DNA of 64,000 nt from Purpureocillium takamizusanense (Eukaryota > Ascomycota > Sordariomycetes > Hypocreales > Ophiocordycipitaceae), in NCBI RefSeq assembly GCF_022605165.1, contig NC_063077.1:682001-746000 (forward strand). The letters run 5' to 3'. The notes beneath the pieces are model-generated. The model was not told the DNA's origin. It worked only from the letters and a program-made list of their open reading frames with translations, and did not search any database. This document shows positions 32,793 through 45,575 of this stretch, in pieces; the stretch's first letter is position 1; each line of letters begins with the position of its first letter. The position numbers were made by a program, and so were the translations under genes.

Positions 32793-33654
32793 TTCGTGTT
32801 ACCATTCCACCAGTCACTGCTTGCTCGTGTAAGTTTTCACCGTGGTGGATAAAGATCAATGGCGACGGCGATGAAGAACGTAGATTGATCGAAACGCCGC
32901 ATTATAGGTCTGGTAGGATTGCATCTCGAGCTATACGTCGATTATCGCTGTCGTGAATGTGATATAGAGCCATTGCAAAAAATCGACAGGGTTGTGCAAA
33001 CTCTCGAAAGTTTTAAGAGTGGAATGGCGACGTCTCCGCCACGCCGGCGTGTGAGTCGTTCGGCAACGCTAGAGAAGTTTGACAGACGAGACATACCCTT
33101 CTCGCCAGGTGGGGAATTGCCCAAGGCAAAGCGGCGAACAGGAGCCGAGATTGCCAAGACGGGAGGATCGTCGCCCGCGGCGCCCGAGGGCCCGAGAGAT
33201 ACACCAACACGAAGTATGTACGTACGACACGAACAAGCTATGGAACGTTGTGCTGAGCGACTGCGCATTCGCTCAACTTCCGAGCAAGCTGAGTTCCCTG
33301 TAGATTTCTTTCGGACTCTTGTCGGAGCCCGGGGCGGAGCGTACACATTGAAGGCCCCGAGGATGATTCTATTCAGACACTGAATCCTCGAGGGCAACAC
33401 AACATGGATATGACCGTATTAGGCACCGCTGATTACAAGCTGTCGTATTGTGGTCCCAGGTCCGCTGGTAAGCGCAAATTCGCCGAGAACATGACATTCT
33501 TCTATGCTATGACATCTCGAAGAAACAATGCTTTGACATGAAACCTACTGCCGCTCGCATATATCCAGGTATGGCGTCTATCATGCTGTGCACCAAGGGG
33601 TATCTCTGCGAAAACTCTGTCACGCCCCAACGAAGAAAGGCAGAATTATGTACA
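32793..33654. other. Intergenic
   Basis: Upstream of the minus-strand MFS gene and downstream of the orphan membrane protein. Short frames on both strands have no domain. Confidence 0.4.
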
Positions 33655-35965
33655 TCAAGGCTGTGGTGATAAGCTCTGTCGCCACCGGCGCACCCTCGTC
33701 GGGTGATGCGCCTCAACGGGAACCTGGAGCGTCTCCCGTCTCATACGCTGTCTCCCCCGGCTTGGGTCACTCGTTGGGGACGCCGCTTCCGCGGGTTCGA
33801 GGCCGGCCGCACTGCCCGTCGTGGGCAAAGTGATTGCCCTTGGTCTGGACACGCTGCGAGCTGGCGTCCCACTCGCGGCGGTGACAGCATGCGGCGACGA
33901 AGGGCCAGGGGTCTCGTCGCGCGCGGACACGACGCTGCCCACGAAGCTCGTCGCCCTGGACCGAGACCGGGGCAGCGGAGTCTCGTAGCCATCCGCGTCC
34001 CTCTGCGGGTTGTATCTCTCTCGTATGCGTCTCAGCTTGCGGTTGCGGTTCACCTCGCCCGGGATCTCGGGGAAGTCGCCCGCGCGCGTGGGCTCGAACC
34101 CGGACGTGCCCATCATCTCGTACGCCGCCGAGTTGAACGACTTGCCCATGGCGTGGAACGCGCGGGCGACTTTGCGCCTTCCACCGACGTCGGAACGCAC
34201 CGTCGTGGCTTGACTTGAGTGACCGGTGACGTACCGAGTCAGTGTCGTGAAGCTCGGCCGCAGCGGCGACATGCCATCATTGGCACTCGGTGGCATGCTT
34301 GCCGAAGGGTTCTCGGGTACATGGGGCGAACGTGTCCGGTCAGAGTCGTCGACCGAACCGCGGAGGCTGTGGGAGTCGCGACTGCTGGGCGACTGGTTTG
34401 TGTGATGGGCGCAGTTCTTGCAGACTCCGTCGCTGGTGCTGTTGGCGTCGCCTTTGAGGAGAAGGTATAAAGAGCCCAACGCCGCCAGTCCAGTTCCAAC
34501 AATTGGTGCCCATTGCCCTGGCTCGGATTAGCATCTCTGGCTCCGCGAGACTTCATGTTGACCTGTGATCTGAGAGGGCCTCCATACCTATGCTTGCCAA
34601 CGGCTCGTTTTGATACTTGACCTGAGGACTGAAGAAATTCCTCTCGCCCACAATGAGGATTGCCAGGCCAGCTCCTCCAAACACCGGGACCGCCACCACG
34701 CTGAGGAACAAGCGTACCATGTTGTTGACCTTTTTCATGCTCCCTATCGTTGCCCCGTTGGTCCCTTCTATGGGGTCGTTCATCTGCCCGTCCGTCTCCC
34801 GCTCCATGAAGCGCAAAGAGACGGACTTGAAGTTGATCTCGAGTATCTTGTCCATCATGGACGCCAGCCATAAGATGGCGTGGACGCAGCACGCCGCCGC
34901 GAGCAGCGTCGCCGTGCCAAAGGTGAGGCCATCTGGCGCGGGAATCACATAGATGTCCTTGGCCGCCCCGCCGCGCATGGGCGAAAAGGGGCCCTCCGTC
35001 ACCGAGCATGTAAGCCCGCACGTCGTGTTGCCATACGGAAATTGGTTTGTGTCTCGCGGGATGGGGATGCCAGCCTCCTTTTCCGAGCAGCTGGATGTTC
35101 CAATTCGGTAGAACTCGACGGTAAGGCTGAGGAGGCCTGGCGTTGGGGGCTCACAGTTAGCGGCAAGCAAGGGGGTGAAGGGGGCTGGACGACAAGAACG
35201 CCCACCACCCTCGATATGTTAGAGGGGGTTGGCGGGACGCCGGCGAGGTGGACCTACCCGCGAGAATGAGCCCAGCCCAGAGAAAGATGGTGTTGCGGCC
35301 GGGATCGTTAAAGTAGGTCCGAGACAGTCTAACGGTTACCGGCGCGGCGAGGATGCCAATGGAGCAGAGTTGAAAGGCCCCAAAGACGTCCATGTCGACG
35401 GCGCCTGCAACGATATAAGAGCGGTGAGCGTTGGCCACGAGACCCCGTGATGCACTACGTCCTCTTGCACACGCGTATCGGGGGGGCTGGCCTCTTCCAT
35501 CCCCAATGTTTCACTCACCATCGACATGAAGCGCCGCGAGCACAATGGCGTGCACCGCGGCGACGGCTGGCAGTAAGAGGGCTGCGGCCAGACACGCATT
35601 CCTGATCCAGACGGACTTTTGCGCGAGCACACACGCCGCTATAAGGACGTAGTATCTGGTGTCGTTGTCACGGTCAGTCGGTCCGTCGGCCATTAACCAA
35701 GAAAACCAAGTGGGCTCGAGCCAAGAGGCGACAAGCCCGGTTTGACCAAGCCAAGCCTCCATCTCGAATTGTCTCATCGTGTAGTACTAGTACCGCACTG
35801 CAGTAGATTCACTCACAGGATCCTCGAGCCGGGCCCGTACTGGCCAGAGACGGGCCAGGCACAGATGACTTGCAACGCATCGCCCGCGGCGGCGTTGGTG
35901 TTGGCCTGCGTAGTGTTGTCAACGCCGCGCTGAATCAGTGGCAGAAGCGGCTGCAGCGCCGGCAT
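33655..35965 (-). CDS. Orphan seven-helix membrane protein with long cytoplasmic-like tail
   Basis: Predicted 614-residue protein. Exons (minus strand order) are 35965-35817, 35655-35519, 35404-35258, 35136-34588 and 34517-33655. The total is 1845 nt, with GT-AG introns of 161, 114, 121 and 70 bp, all in phase. I count seven hydrophobic segments: YYVLIAACVLAQ, ACLAAALLLPAVAAVHAIVL, FGAFQLCSIGILAAPVTV, FLWAGLILAGLLSLTV, FGTATLLAAACCVHAILWLA, VRLFLSVVAVPVFGGAGLAI and IVGTGLAALGSLYLLL. An N-glycosylation-rich N-terminus and a Cys-bearing loop after helix 4 precede a tail of about 265 Ser/Pro/Arg-rich residues. I recall similar unnamed Hypocreales proteins. The topology resembles a receptor, but no known GPCR motif is present. 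Confidence 0.8.
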
Positions 35966-37871
35966 TGATGACGATGATGATGGTGGTGGTGATGACAATG
36001 GGATAATGGCGATGATGGGGCTGAATGGACGGGCCCCCCTTGCGTCCGCTGCCCACACGCTCTGCTGCTCAAGAAGCTCCTGCAAACGATAAGACGACTG
36101 CACGCGCTGCGGATCGACGCATGTTCAGGACAAGGCAACGTGATTGTTTAACAAAGGGCCAAGACTCTCATGGTTTGAAGCCGCCACCCGGGACGTTGGT
36201 GGTCGCGTGCAAGCTTGCTAATCCTGTCGACGTCGAGGCGAGGCGGTTGCTTGGCTTCGCGTCCCTCGGCTACATAAGGAGATGGACGAACGGCCTGACT
36301 AGGCCCCGCGGCCTGATCTGCACGCGCATAGGTAACCTGCTGCTGTGCTGCTGCCGCCGCCGCCGCCAGCGGCTCCCTCTGAGCAAGGCTGACGAGGAAC
36401 ATCATCGTCTCACCACTAACTACGTACCGACTATTGCATGGCCGCGTCTGCCATGCCGGGGGAGGGGATGGGGGGGTTGCACATGCAGCGGCACGCACGG
36501 GCAGCCAGCCACCTTCGGCCAGCGAAGGGGATGGGGAAGCTCCCGAGTGGATTCTGTCTGTCCAAGACGGCAGGAGAAGAAACCTTTGACAAGGGCGTTG
36601 TTGCCAGCCACCCCGTGCCGCCCAACGCCATCGTTGGAGAAACCATCGTGCCTGCCGGGGGGAGCGGATTCCGGGGGAGGGGCAAAGGGGGCAGAGAGAG
36701 AGGGGCAATGGTGGATGGATCGTGGCCCCAGCCAGGCAGCAGAATAAAGACAGGGAGCTGCGGGCTGCAATGACGCCCGGCCACGGTGCAGGTCTCAGCG
36801 TCTGGATCGCGCAAGGAACCGGTTGAGACTTGTCACTTGCCTGACTTTGGGGGGGGGGGGGACACGACAGGAGCGAGCTAAAATATTACCTGCGCCTCGC
36901 CGCCGGCACAGGGCTCACTTTGACTGTCAGTGAGTCTGAGAGTCCATGCTGTCTGCAGTTGTTTTACTTCATGCTACTGCTACTAATGACCCAGTGTCAC
37001 GCGAGGAAGTAGTCTAGGTGAGGCTAGCGCAATGTGTAGTGAATCGCGGGGACAGAGAGTTGAGGCTCATTCTCACAGGAATTCCTGAGACGGGCTCGAG
37101 GCACGCAACAACGGCAAAGGGATGCCGCGCAGCAGCAGCAGCATTGTCTTCTTCTCTCATCCTGCATATAGAGCGGCTGACTGTGTTCTGCTGCATAAAG
37201 AGTTCTCTTGGCTTGCCGGCAGAAGAGCCTCCAACTCGACACATTCTCTGCCCTTACGGAACAGACATCCTTGTTTCCCCCTCCCTGGTGTGCTTCCCCT
37301 CCCCGAACCAACAACGAACGGTGGATGATCCGCCTGTCAGCCACTATCGGCGATCGACATTCACTCGCCCCATTGAGGAGTCTTGCAGCAGCACCCGCAG
37401 CACCTGCAGGCGCCGCGGCAGCTGCGTTTAGGTTTTTTCTCTGCAGCCCGCGCCAATCCTTTTGCCACACGAGCCCACGCTCTTGGCGGGGCATAAGGCA
37501 GAGAGAGAAGGGAAAACCAGGGCCCTACAGCGTGACAGTGGAGGACGTTGAATATTTCATCATCAGTAGGCCGGAGCCGCACTTGAGCCGAGTCCCTCCC
37601 CGCCCGCCGGGGTCGGTAGACTCGTCCCCCGTGTGTCGCGGCTCCTTTTTGTGTCACCCTACGGAAGGGGCCAGAAAAGTCTCCTCCGACGGCGGTGAGA
37701 ATCCGTCATTGCCGGCTGTCAAACGACACACATCAACCACGTTGCCCCCGCCCCCCCTGGCCAGGTGCCTGCGAGCCCTGGGAGCTTGTTTGCTCTCTGG
37801 CGTCACGAGACAAGAGACGAGTGGTTCCCCTCCGGTTCCCGCGCGCCGGCCAGACGCTGGGGAAAGCACAG
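35966..37871. other. Long divergent promoter region (1.9 kb)
   Basis: Separates the orphan membrane protein from the IT-type transporter. It contains a 13-base G tract at 36849-36861, CCGCCGC repeats near 36355-36370 and several pyrimidine runs. Frames are short, low-complexity and without domains. The length suggests heavily regulated or long-leader transcripts. Confidence 0.45.
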
Positions 37872-40368
37872 ATGGCGTCCGAGGAGTTGGAAGACACGAG
37901 CCGGGTAGGCGAGTGGCGTTCCATTGTGACCCTGGTGGTTTTTGTTTTGACGAGTGAGTTTTTTCCCCTCCCGCCCGGTGCTGAGATGTCACATGAGTGA
38001 GAGCATAGAGCGTTGAACATTTTACTCATCAAACAATGCAAATGTCAACTCACAGATGTCAACGTCCTGTTCCCGTTTCACATTCCCATCTTCATACCCC
38101 GGAAGCTCTCCAACCTGTTTGTGGACGCCCTCGCCGCGGTCCGCATCATCCCCAAAAGGCGGCGGCGGCGGAAAGTCGTCGCCGACCCGGACACCGGCAC
38201 TCATGTTCTCCCCGGCGGCGGCACAGCCATCGACTACGACGGCGGCGATGGCTATGGTGATGGTGATGATGACAACAACGGCAAGCTCAAGCCGTACGTG
38301 CGGCTCAACTTCCCCATGAACTTCGTCACCGCGCCCCTCATCGCCGACCTCTTCCTGCTCGCCATCCAGGCCATCGGCCGCCAGGAGGTCCACGACGGCA
38401 CCATCGGCGCCGACAACATCTCGCCCATCGACATCATGGCCTTCTTCATCACGCTCGCCTACATCGCCATCTCCATCGACGCCTCGGGCCTCATCCGCTA
38501 CCTCGCCTTCAAGGTCCTGCAGTGGGGCGGCAAGGTCGGCCACCGCCTCTTCTTCTTCCTCTACGCCTTCTTCTTCGTCCTCGGCAGCTTCATCGGCAAC
38601 GACCCCATCATCCTCTCCGGCACCGCCTTCCTCGCCTATATGACGCGCGTGTCGAGCAACATTGTCCACCCGCGCGCCTGGATCCACACGCAGTTCGCCG
38701 TCGCCAACATCGCCTCGGCCATCCTCGTCTCGTCCAACCCGACCAACCTTGTCCTCGCGGGCGCCTTCAACATCAAGTTCATCAACTACACCGCCAACAT
38801 GATTGTTCCCGTCGTGGCGACGGCCGTCATCCTCTTTCCCTTCTTGCTGTACATTGTCTTTGCCGATGTGGACCTGATTCCGTTATCCATCGAAATGCAC
38901 GAGCTGTCCCAGGAGGATAAGGAGAAGAAGCCCGTTAACCCCAACATTCCACATGCCCGCGGCCACGTCGAGGAGGACGAGTCCGACCTAGCCAACAACG
39001 AGCAAGGTAAGCTGCTCTCTCTGGAAGAAATCATGAACCCCTTCCTCGACAAGGGCGGCGCCGCATTCGGCGCCATCATCATGGCCGCCACGCTCGTCAC
39101 TGTGCTGGCCCTCAACGCCTCGAGCGCAAAAGAAGGCCCGCACCCCGTCTTTTGGGTCACCCTGCCAGCCGCATTCGTCATGTTCTGCTGGGACTTGGCC
39201 TTCGGCTGGCACAATCGCAAGAAGACTCGCGAAATCGCGCGCCTAGGCAGGCAGGAGATCGAGAATGCAAGGGCAGAGCGAGCGAACCGACAGCAGCTCG
39301 AACGCAGGGCGTCCACCATGTCCGGCGGCCAAGCGTTCGAGATGTCCGTGAGAATCAGCAACTCCCAGCCCCGCAAAGGATCATCCGGACAGGAAGTCTT
39401 CGATGCCGCTCCGCCCCATCCCTCAACGCCCGCCATCCTCGTCTCTGAGGGTACGGGCGACGAAAGGGATCTCATGCCCAGTCAAGCAGACACGTTGGCT
39501 TGCTCGCAGGTCACATCCACCGCGGACACAGTCAAGCAAGACCCAGCTCTGACCAGCGACCTGAGCTCTTTCGAAGAGAAGCATCGGCAAGACGTCAAGC
39601 CCACTGCTGCCCAAGGCGTGTTCCTCCCCTCCTCGCCCAGCGACGGGACGGATCAGGTTTCCGATCAGCACAACCCCGACACCTCCCTGCCGCCTCCCCG
39701 CCGTGGCCCGACCACCCTGGTGTCTCTGGGTGAGGACGCGCTGCGCTGGACCCAGGAGACGTTCCCCACGGCCGCGGCCGTCGTCCTGCACCTCCCGTTC
39801 GCGCTCGTGCCGTTTGCGTTTTGCATGTTCGTGCTCGTCCAGGGCCTCGTCACCAAGGGATGGGTCCCCGTCTTCGCCCACGGCTGGGACCACTGGGTCA
39901 ACAAGACGGGCACCATCGGCAGCATCGCCGGCATGGGCTTCCTCTCGGTTGTCCTGTGTAACGTACGACCCCTTACCCCACCCATCTTTTCCGCTTTATG
40001 TCACTAACTCCGTGTCCTTCTAGTTCGCCGGCACCAACATTGGCACCACCATCCTGCTGTCCCGCGTCATTCAGTCCTGGCAGGCCATCCACAAGGCCTC
40101 GGGCGAGCCCATATCGGACCGCACCTTCTGGGCCACCGTCTACAGCATGGCCATTGGCGTCAACTACGGTGCCTTTAGCACCGCCTTCAGTGCCTCGCTT
40201 GCTGGCCTGCTGTGGCGGGATATCCTCGCCCGCAAGCACATCTGCGTGCGCAGTCTTGACTTTGCACGCGTCAACCTCCCCATCATCACCATTGCCATGA
40301 TCGTTGGGTGCGTGGTTCTCGTGGGCCAGATTTACATCACAAGAGGGGAAGGGCCGTATGATGCATAA
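37872..40368 (+). CDS. Ion transporter of the ArsB/citrate-transporter (IT) superfamily
   Basis: Predicted 777-residue membrane protein from exons 37872-37953, 38056-39962 and 40024-40368 (introns 102 and 61 bp, in phase). Two halves of helices flank a hydrophilic linker of about 230 residues rich in Ser, Pro and Gln. Family features are GADNISPIDIMAFFITLAY, FVLGSFIGNDPIILSGTAFL, the hairpin VSSNPTNLVLAGAFN and the matching FAGTNIGTTILLSRV in the second half. These are the two re-entrant Asn/Thr motifs of the superfamily. Bacterial relatives move arsenite, citrate or Na+. The fungal substrate is unknown. Confidence 0.85.
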
Positions 40369-40805
40369 TGATAGATACCCGTACGACGACATAGAATAAC
40401 AAAACAAAGCATGTCTCCGACTTCTCCATCACCGTTGTGTTTGCCTGTAAACATGAAGACGACCCGTTATGCTGACACAGCTTATGCTATCAGGGCGCCT
40501 AAGAAACGAACCGCCATTTGGTTGTCACGCTAGACCTAGACCTCACCAGACGCTGAGCTCACGGGCTAAGGAACGGTGTTCTCTATCCACATCATACTAC
40601 CTATTCGGTTACCGTGTCGAAACTGGTTTCAGAGACGCAAGCCAATTCCCGCGTCATCTTCACATCCAGCAGATATCGAAGAGTACAACGGCGCGTGTCC
40701 GGCATTATGTACGTGCTGTACTCGTTTTGAAGAACAGATGCTTTCTCGTAGTTGAATGGACCGTATGGTTCTTTTTGGTTCACATCTGGCTATTTTGATA
40801 TCTAA
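40369..40805. other. Intergenic, convergent 3' ends
   Basis: Between IT transporter and PARP-like gene. No gene seen. Confidence 0.4.
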
Positions 40806-42817
40806 TTAGCTTTCAATCATTCGACTGACATTGACCTGGTGTTAGTCAAGCCCAACGAGGGAGCGGCGAGACCTTGACGCCTCGTGACGGGTTTGGGTGC
40901 GACGCGGCTCACCATCAGCACCCAGCTTCCGCACTGGCATGGAGCACCGGGCATAGGCCACTTCACAGACTTCCAGATCCTCGGTGTGATTCGGCCCAAC
41001 GATTCCACGCATCTACTAACCGATGCTTGCGGAAACGGGCGAGACTTCTCCTCCTCGATGCCCAAGCAGGACCAGTATCGAAGCATGCCGACGTCTGCTT
41101 CGTAAAGAAGCAACGTCACGTTGTGGCAACCTTCCATGCCCTCACCGCCGGGTGGGAAAATCGCGGCGCAGGCTGCCGCCACGGAATCGTAGAGGTAGAA
41201 GGCTCGAGACATGTCTGACCAATTCCTCCGGTTCATATACGGCCTCGCGAGAAACTCGACAAGCTCATCAGCCTTTAGCCCATGCCATAGAAGCAGCCGG
41301 TTCTCGGGATTGGAAATAGAGTGCGACGTTTTGTGAGAAATCCAGTCTTCGTACTCGTTCTCCACGCCTACCTTCATCGTCGCGCTATAGACTCCTCTCA
41401 GCGCAACGTCGAGACCAGGGAGCAACTCTGCGCTTCGCCTGTAGTAATTGTACACCTCTCTGAACTCAGTGGTCGTATGGTCCGATAGGATTAAGAACTC
41501 GTGGTAGAGACTGCGCAAAGCTTGGTGATACGGCAGATGCTCCCCCCTGCACTCTATTTCCTTTTTGAACGCCCTGTTCGAGACGTCACGGACGGCTGAC
41601 TGTAGCTCCGGTAAATTTCGCAACGAGCAAAGGTTCTGGAGAAATGTGAGCTCAACACTAATAGCATGGAGCGTTGTCAGAGCAGGAGGACGTTGGTGGT
41701 CCACCGCCAGCGGCATCAGGCTCCTGTATCGATCCGAGGCATCCAAAATGTAGGACCAGCTAATGACGCCACAAGGAACGCTGAGGGCATCCGCGATGAA
41801 GCCCAGAGAGCAGTACGCCAGGAAGATGCCCCACGGACTAATATGGCTGTAGGGTATAACACCCCCTTCATTCGTAGCCTGAGACTTAAAGACTTGCCCT
41901 CCATGGAGAGCGCGCTTCATCAGGTCGCAATCAGTTTGACCGCAGCACAACTCAACATTAGTATAATCAGGGAGGATCCATGGAGTCGGCACAACATTGC
42001 GTTCGTTATAGTTGAGCTCAATAAAGTTGTATTCTCCTGGCGAAACAGAAAATTCCCGGTCGACCCAGTCCAGCCCGGTGTGCTCGCGAAATTGCACCGC
42101 ATAATGTGCGCTGACCGGTTCCAGATAGGGCGAGCAAAAGCCGACTGTCTCGATACCCAAAGTGCCGACACGGCCAGCTCGCATAACGCTCTCGTACTGC
42201 CCATCCGTTTCATCGTAGAGGACCTTGAAGAAAGGAAAGACAAGTGTTGTCAGAAGCTACACAATCACAGGCTTGCACAAGCGCGCCATCTCCGACTGAC
42301 CTGAAGAATGATGAAGTCGTTTATGTTTGCTCGGATGTCCACCTTGACAAGGTACGACTCAAAAGGGCCTTTCGTCACGGGGTCCGCGACGACGCTTTTG
42401 CGTGAAGTGGCAGGAGGTGGCCATCGGCTCTCGATCGGGTAATTGTCAAAGTATTCGGCGCCGTCGATCCGGGACGAGACTTTTTGCGACCGCGACGGCC
42501 CCTCCGTGTAGTGATCCGTGAAGCGGCGGTAGTCGAACGGGAGGGTCACGAGGGTCTCGGAGCGCACCGTCTTGGTCCGTGGAGGCGGCCGCTGCGGATC
42601 CGGTGCGGTGAATTTCTAGCGTATTGCGAGTCCGAGCGATTCGCGGGGGGGGCCGGGCGAGACGAAGCGGCCGCGACGCGTCCTCGTGAGGGCATCCCTT
42701 GCTCTCTTTCTCTAGCACTGACACACTGTCTGGTGCACCATCGCTGAAAAAGCTGACGTCGAAGGTTCCGGGGGGGCCTGGAAGTATGTACTGGTCAAAG
42801 TCCGTTGGATAAGACAT
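40806..42817 (-). CDS. Divergent WGR-PARP protein, catalytic glutamate apparently missing
   Basis: Supported exons (minus strand order) are one ending at 42301, then 42223-40913 and 40835-40806, with introns 42224-42300 and 40836-40912. A WGR domain is clear: NDFIILQ, then VLYDETDGQYESVMRAGRVG and GLDWVDREFSVSPGEYNFIE. The PARP regulatory region follows (YRSLMPLAVDHQRPPALTT). The catalytic domain begins with NRLLLWHG, keeping the NAD-binding His. The acceptor-loop segment is shortened (FYLYDSVAAACA), and the terminal strand reads CGSWVLMVNVSRMIES where active PARPs have NEYxVY. No BRCT is seen. The start is tentative: MSYPTDFDQYILPG (42817) plus an intron ending near 42615, or a start within the next exon. 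It is probably a nuclear DNA-damage factor that may not make poly(ADP-ribose). Confidence 0.72.
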
Positions 42818-43834
42818 GACGAATGCCGCTGAAGAGTGGACAGCTACGATGCCAGACGGGATGAGAACCATGCCGTTGATCTCGATGGGTAGGTTGTGTG
42901 GCCACTACGCAAGATGGGTGCGACCCATCCCTTCTCCTTCTATGGCAGACTGCTTCATCCTGGAGCTAGACTGCCTGTGGGACTTGAATCGACGTCAGCG
43001 TGCGAGGTTTGGTTGCACTTGCCAGCACCTCCCTTTCAATGCTGTGTTCGTTTGTACAAGCAGGTGCCAGGCCAACAAAGTTCGGGTGATGCCTGACTGG
43101 ATTGGCCATTTATCACGCCATAGATGGGGAGTTGTCTCAGAGGGGTCGGGGACTGCGACCCAGAGGAGACAAACGACGCGAATGCAGGCCCACGTGTTGG
43201 AAGCTGCGATAACCTTGGAGAAGTTGCAATGGCCTACATACGCGAGGTAGCATCGGTGGCTTATGGTTCTCGGGCATCATTGATGTTCGTCCACCAGTCT
43301 CGTCGCGAAGGCATGCTCCGATGAGGCCGAGGTCGCATACTTCGTACACTCCGGCCTCACAATACTCGTTGCGCCAGATGCAGCGGGCTCGGGACGAGAT
43401 GTTCACCCCAGACATCGTGGAACCACCACACACCGGGTCAACTAGGCGACGCGCGAAGATCAGCACCCAATAGCCTGTTGACGCATTCGAGGCTCCCCAC
43501 GGCGATGGCTCTGCCGCGATTCCTAATGACGTTCCACCTGTGGCTTCTATAATGCTGACCACCCCTGGACACTCCTCAGCCGACACGTGTAGGTGGCTTT
43601 AATAAGTGAAACGCCATCTGCAAGACACGACAACGTCCCGAGAACCCCGCAGTGTCAGCTACACCAGGCTCGATGAGGCATCAACCAAAGATCAGCACTG
43701 ACTTGGGCGCGCAGACGCGGGCGCGCATTATTGAGGATATAAGAGCTACGCCCTCCGCATGCACACCAGGTCTGCCAACGGTCACGTCGCCTTCAACCCT
43801 CAACACCACGACGAGTAAGTAGGCAACACACACC
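42818..43834. other. Intergenic, divergent promoters
   Basis: Lies upstream of both the PARP-like gene and the flavin oxidoreductase. A TATA-like GATATAAG sits at 43736-43743, about 90 bp before the oxidoreductase ATG. A 149-codon minus-strand frame (43137-43586) has no recognisable domain and is not called. Confidence 0.45.
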
Positions 43835-45362
43835 ATGGCGGACCGTCACGACGCCCTCCGTCAGCAAATCACGGCCGGCGCCGTGCTTACCCCCGGGGAC
43901 GATGGCTTCCAGCAGGCGCTCGTCCGCTGGAGCCACGCCGCCATGAAGCCCGCGGCGCTGGTCGTCCAGCCGGCCTCCCCGCAGGAGGTGTCCGTCGCCG
44001 TGCGCTACGCAACCGCCAACAAGATCCCCCTGGTCGTCATGGGCGGCGGGCACTCCACGAGCGGCGCGTCGTCGTCCGACGGCGGCATGGTGGTGGACCT
44101 GCGACGCCTCAACTCGGTGCGCGTCGACGCGGCCGTCCAGACCGTCACCTTTGGCGGCGGATGCAAGTGGAAGGAGGTGGACGAGACGTGCGGCGCCCAG
44201 GGCCTCGCCACGGTGGGCGGCACCGTCAACCACACGGGCGTCGGCGGGCTGACGCTCGGTGGCGGATACGGCTGGCTGTCCGGCCGGTACGGGCTGGCCA
44301 TTGACAACCTGTTGAGCGTGGAGATGGTCCTTGCGGACGGGAACATTGTCACGGCGTCGGACAAGGAGAATCCAGATCTCTTCTGGGCTGTGCGCGGCGC
44401 GGGTCAAAACTTTGGCGCAAGTTCTCTCCCTTGCTGCACTGCGCGTTACAACTTGCGTGTAAGTGACAAAGAAGACTAACATGGACGCAACGACAGGCCG
44501 TCACCAGCTTCACGAGCAGGGTCTACCCGCAGGGCGACGTGTGGACGGGCCCCATCGTCTACACGCTCGACAAGATGCCGCAGGTCGTCGCCTTTGCCAA
44601 CTGGTTCCACGAGCACAACACGGGAGACGAGTCCTTCTGGTTCGGCGTGATGGGCGCCGCGCCCGGCGTCCCGGTGCCGGCGGTCTTCTGCATGGTGTTC
44701 AAGAACACGGACTCACAGGCCGAGGCCGAGTCCTTCTTCAAGCCCCTGCTAGACATCGGCCCCGTCGCCAACATGGCCCGCGTGATGCCCTATTCCGAGT
44801 CCAACAACCTGATCCCCAACCGTGACGAGGAGAAGCGGCGCCTGCAGGGCAGCGCCAACTTTGTGATGCCGCTGCAAGACGAGTTCGTCAAGGAGCTCGT
44901 CGACGACTTTGTGCCCTTTGTCCAGGAGCGCAACATTGGGGAGGGATCCGGCATCATCTTCGAGGTGTTTCCCCACGACAAGATCCGCGAGGTCAAGGGC
45001 GACGCAACGGCGTTTCCATCCAGGGGCAACTTTTACCATGTGGCAACCATGTTCTCGTGGGACGACGCGGCCATGGATAAGCAAGTGCGGGAATATAACC
45101 GCAAGATCATCGGACTGTTCCGTCAGAAGGGATTCCAAGGCATGGGTGGCCAATACAACAACTACGATGGTTGGTATCCCCCCTCTTCCCTGCATCACTC
45201 GCGACTCTCTGCTGACAGACGATTTTCTGCATAGGCGAGTATCTGGGGCCGGAGAGGGCGTTTGGCCATAACTTGCCCAGACTGCAGGAGCTGAAGAAAA
45301 AGTACGACCCGGAGAACGTGTTTTGCAAGTGGCATAGCGTATGGCCGACTACTTCGACGTAG
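43835..45362 (+). CDS. FAD-linked oxidoreductase, berberine-bridge-enzyme (BBE) type
   Basis: Predicted 460-residue enzyme from exons 43835-44416, 44497-45169 and 45235-45362. Intron 1 begins GCAAGT and has a CTAAC branch site. Removing it gives the conserved [18 protein letters not shown]. Intron 2 begins GTTGGT, an unusual donor. The FAD domain shows [11 protein letters not shown], whose His normally binds flavin covalently, and [20 protein letters not shown], where bicovalent family members have a cysteine; here it is absent, so attachment is probably single. The C-terminus [12 protein letters not shown] is the BBE substrate-domain end. No signal peptide, unlike many secreted relatives. 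It may oxidise sugars, alcohols or metabolites. Confidence 0.9.
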
Positions 45363-45575
45363 TGTACTATAGCAAAGCAGCCATTGATCTCAACGACCAA
45401 GGTCATCGCTTACGAGAATATCCCAACTCCTCCACAGCTGATTAAGTGTATAAACGTAACTCAAATCACCACAACAAAGCACATAATTGCCGTCGAGGTT
45501 GATTAAGCTTGTTAATTGGTTTAACTAACCAGTATCCAAAATACGCGCATTGTCTATCCAATCTTGGCAATCAAA

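Noticed and set aside
43137..43586. 149-codon minus-strand frame
   Set aside because: No domain, no splice partners, and it lies in a divergent promoter region.
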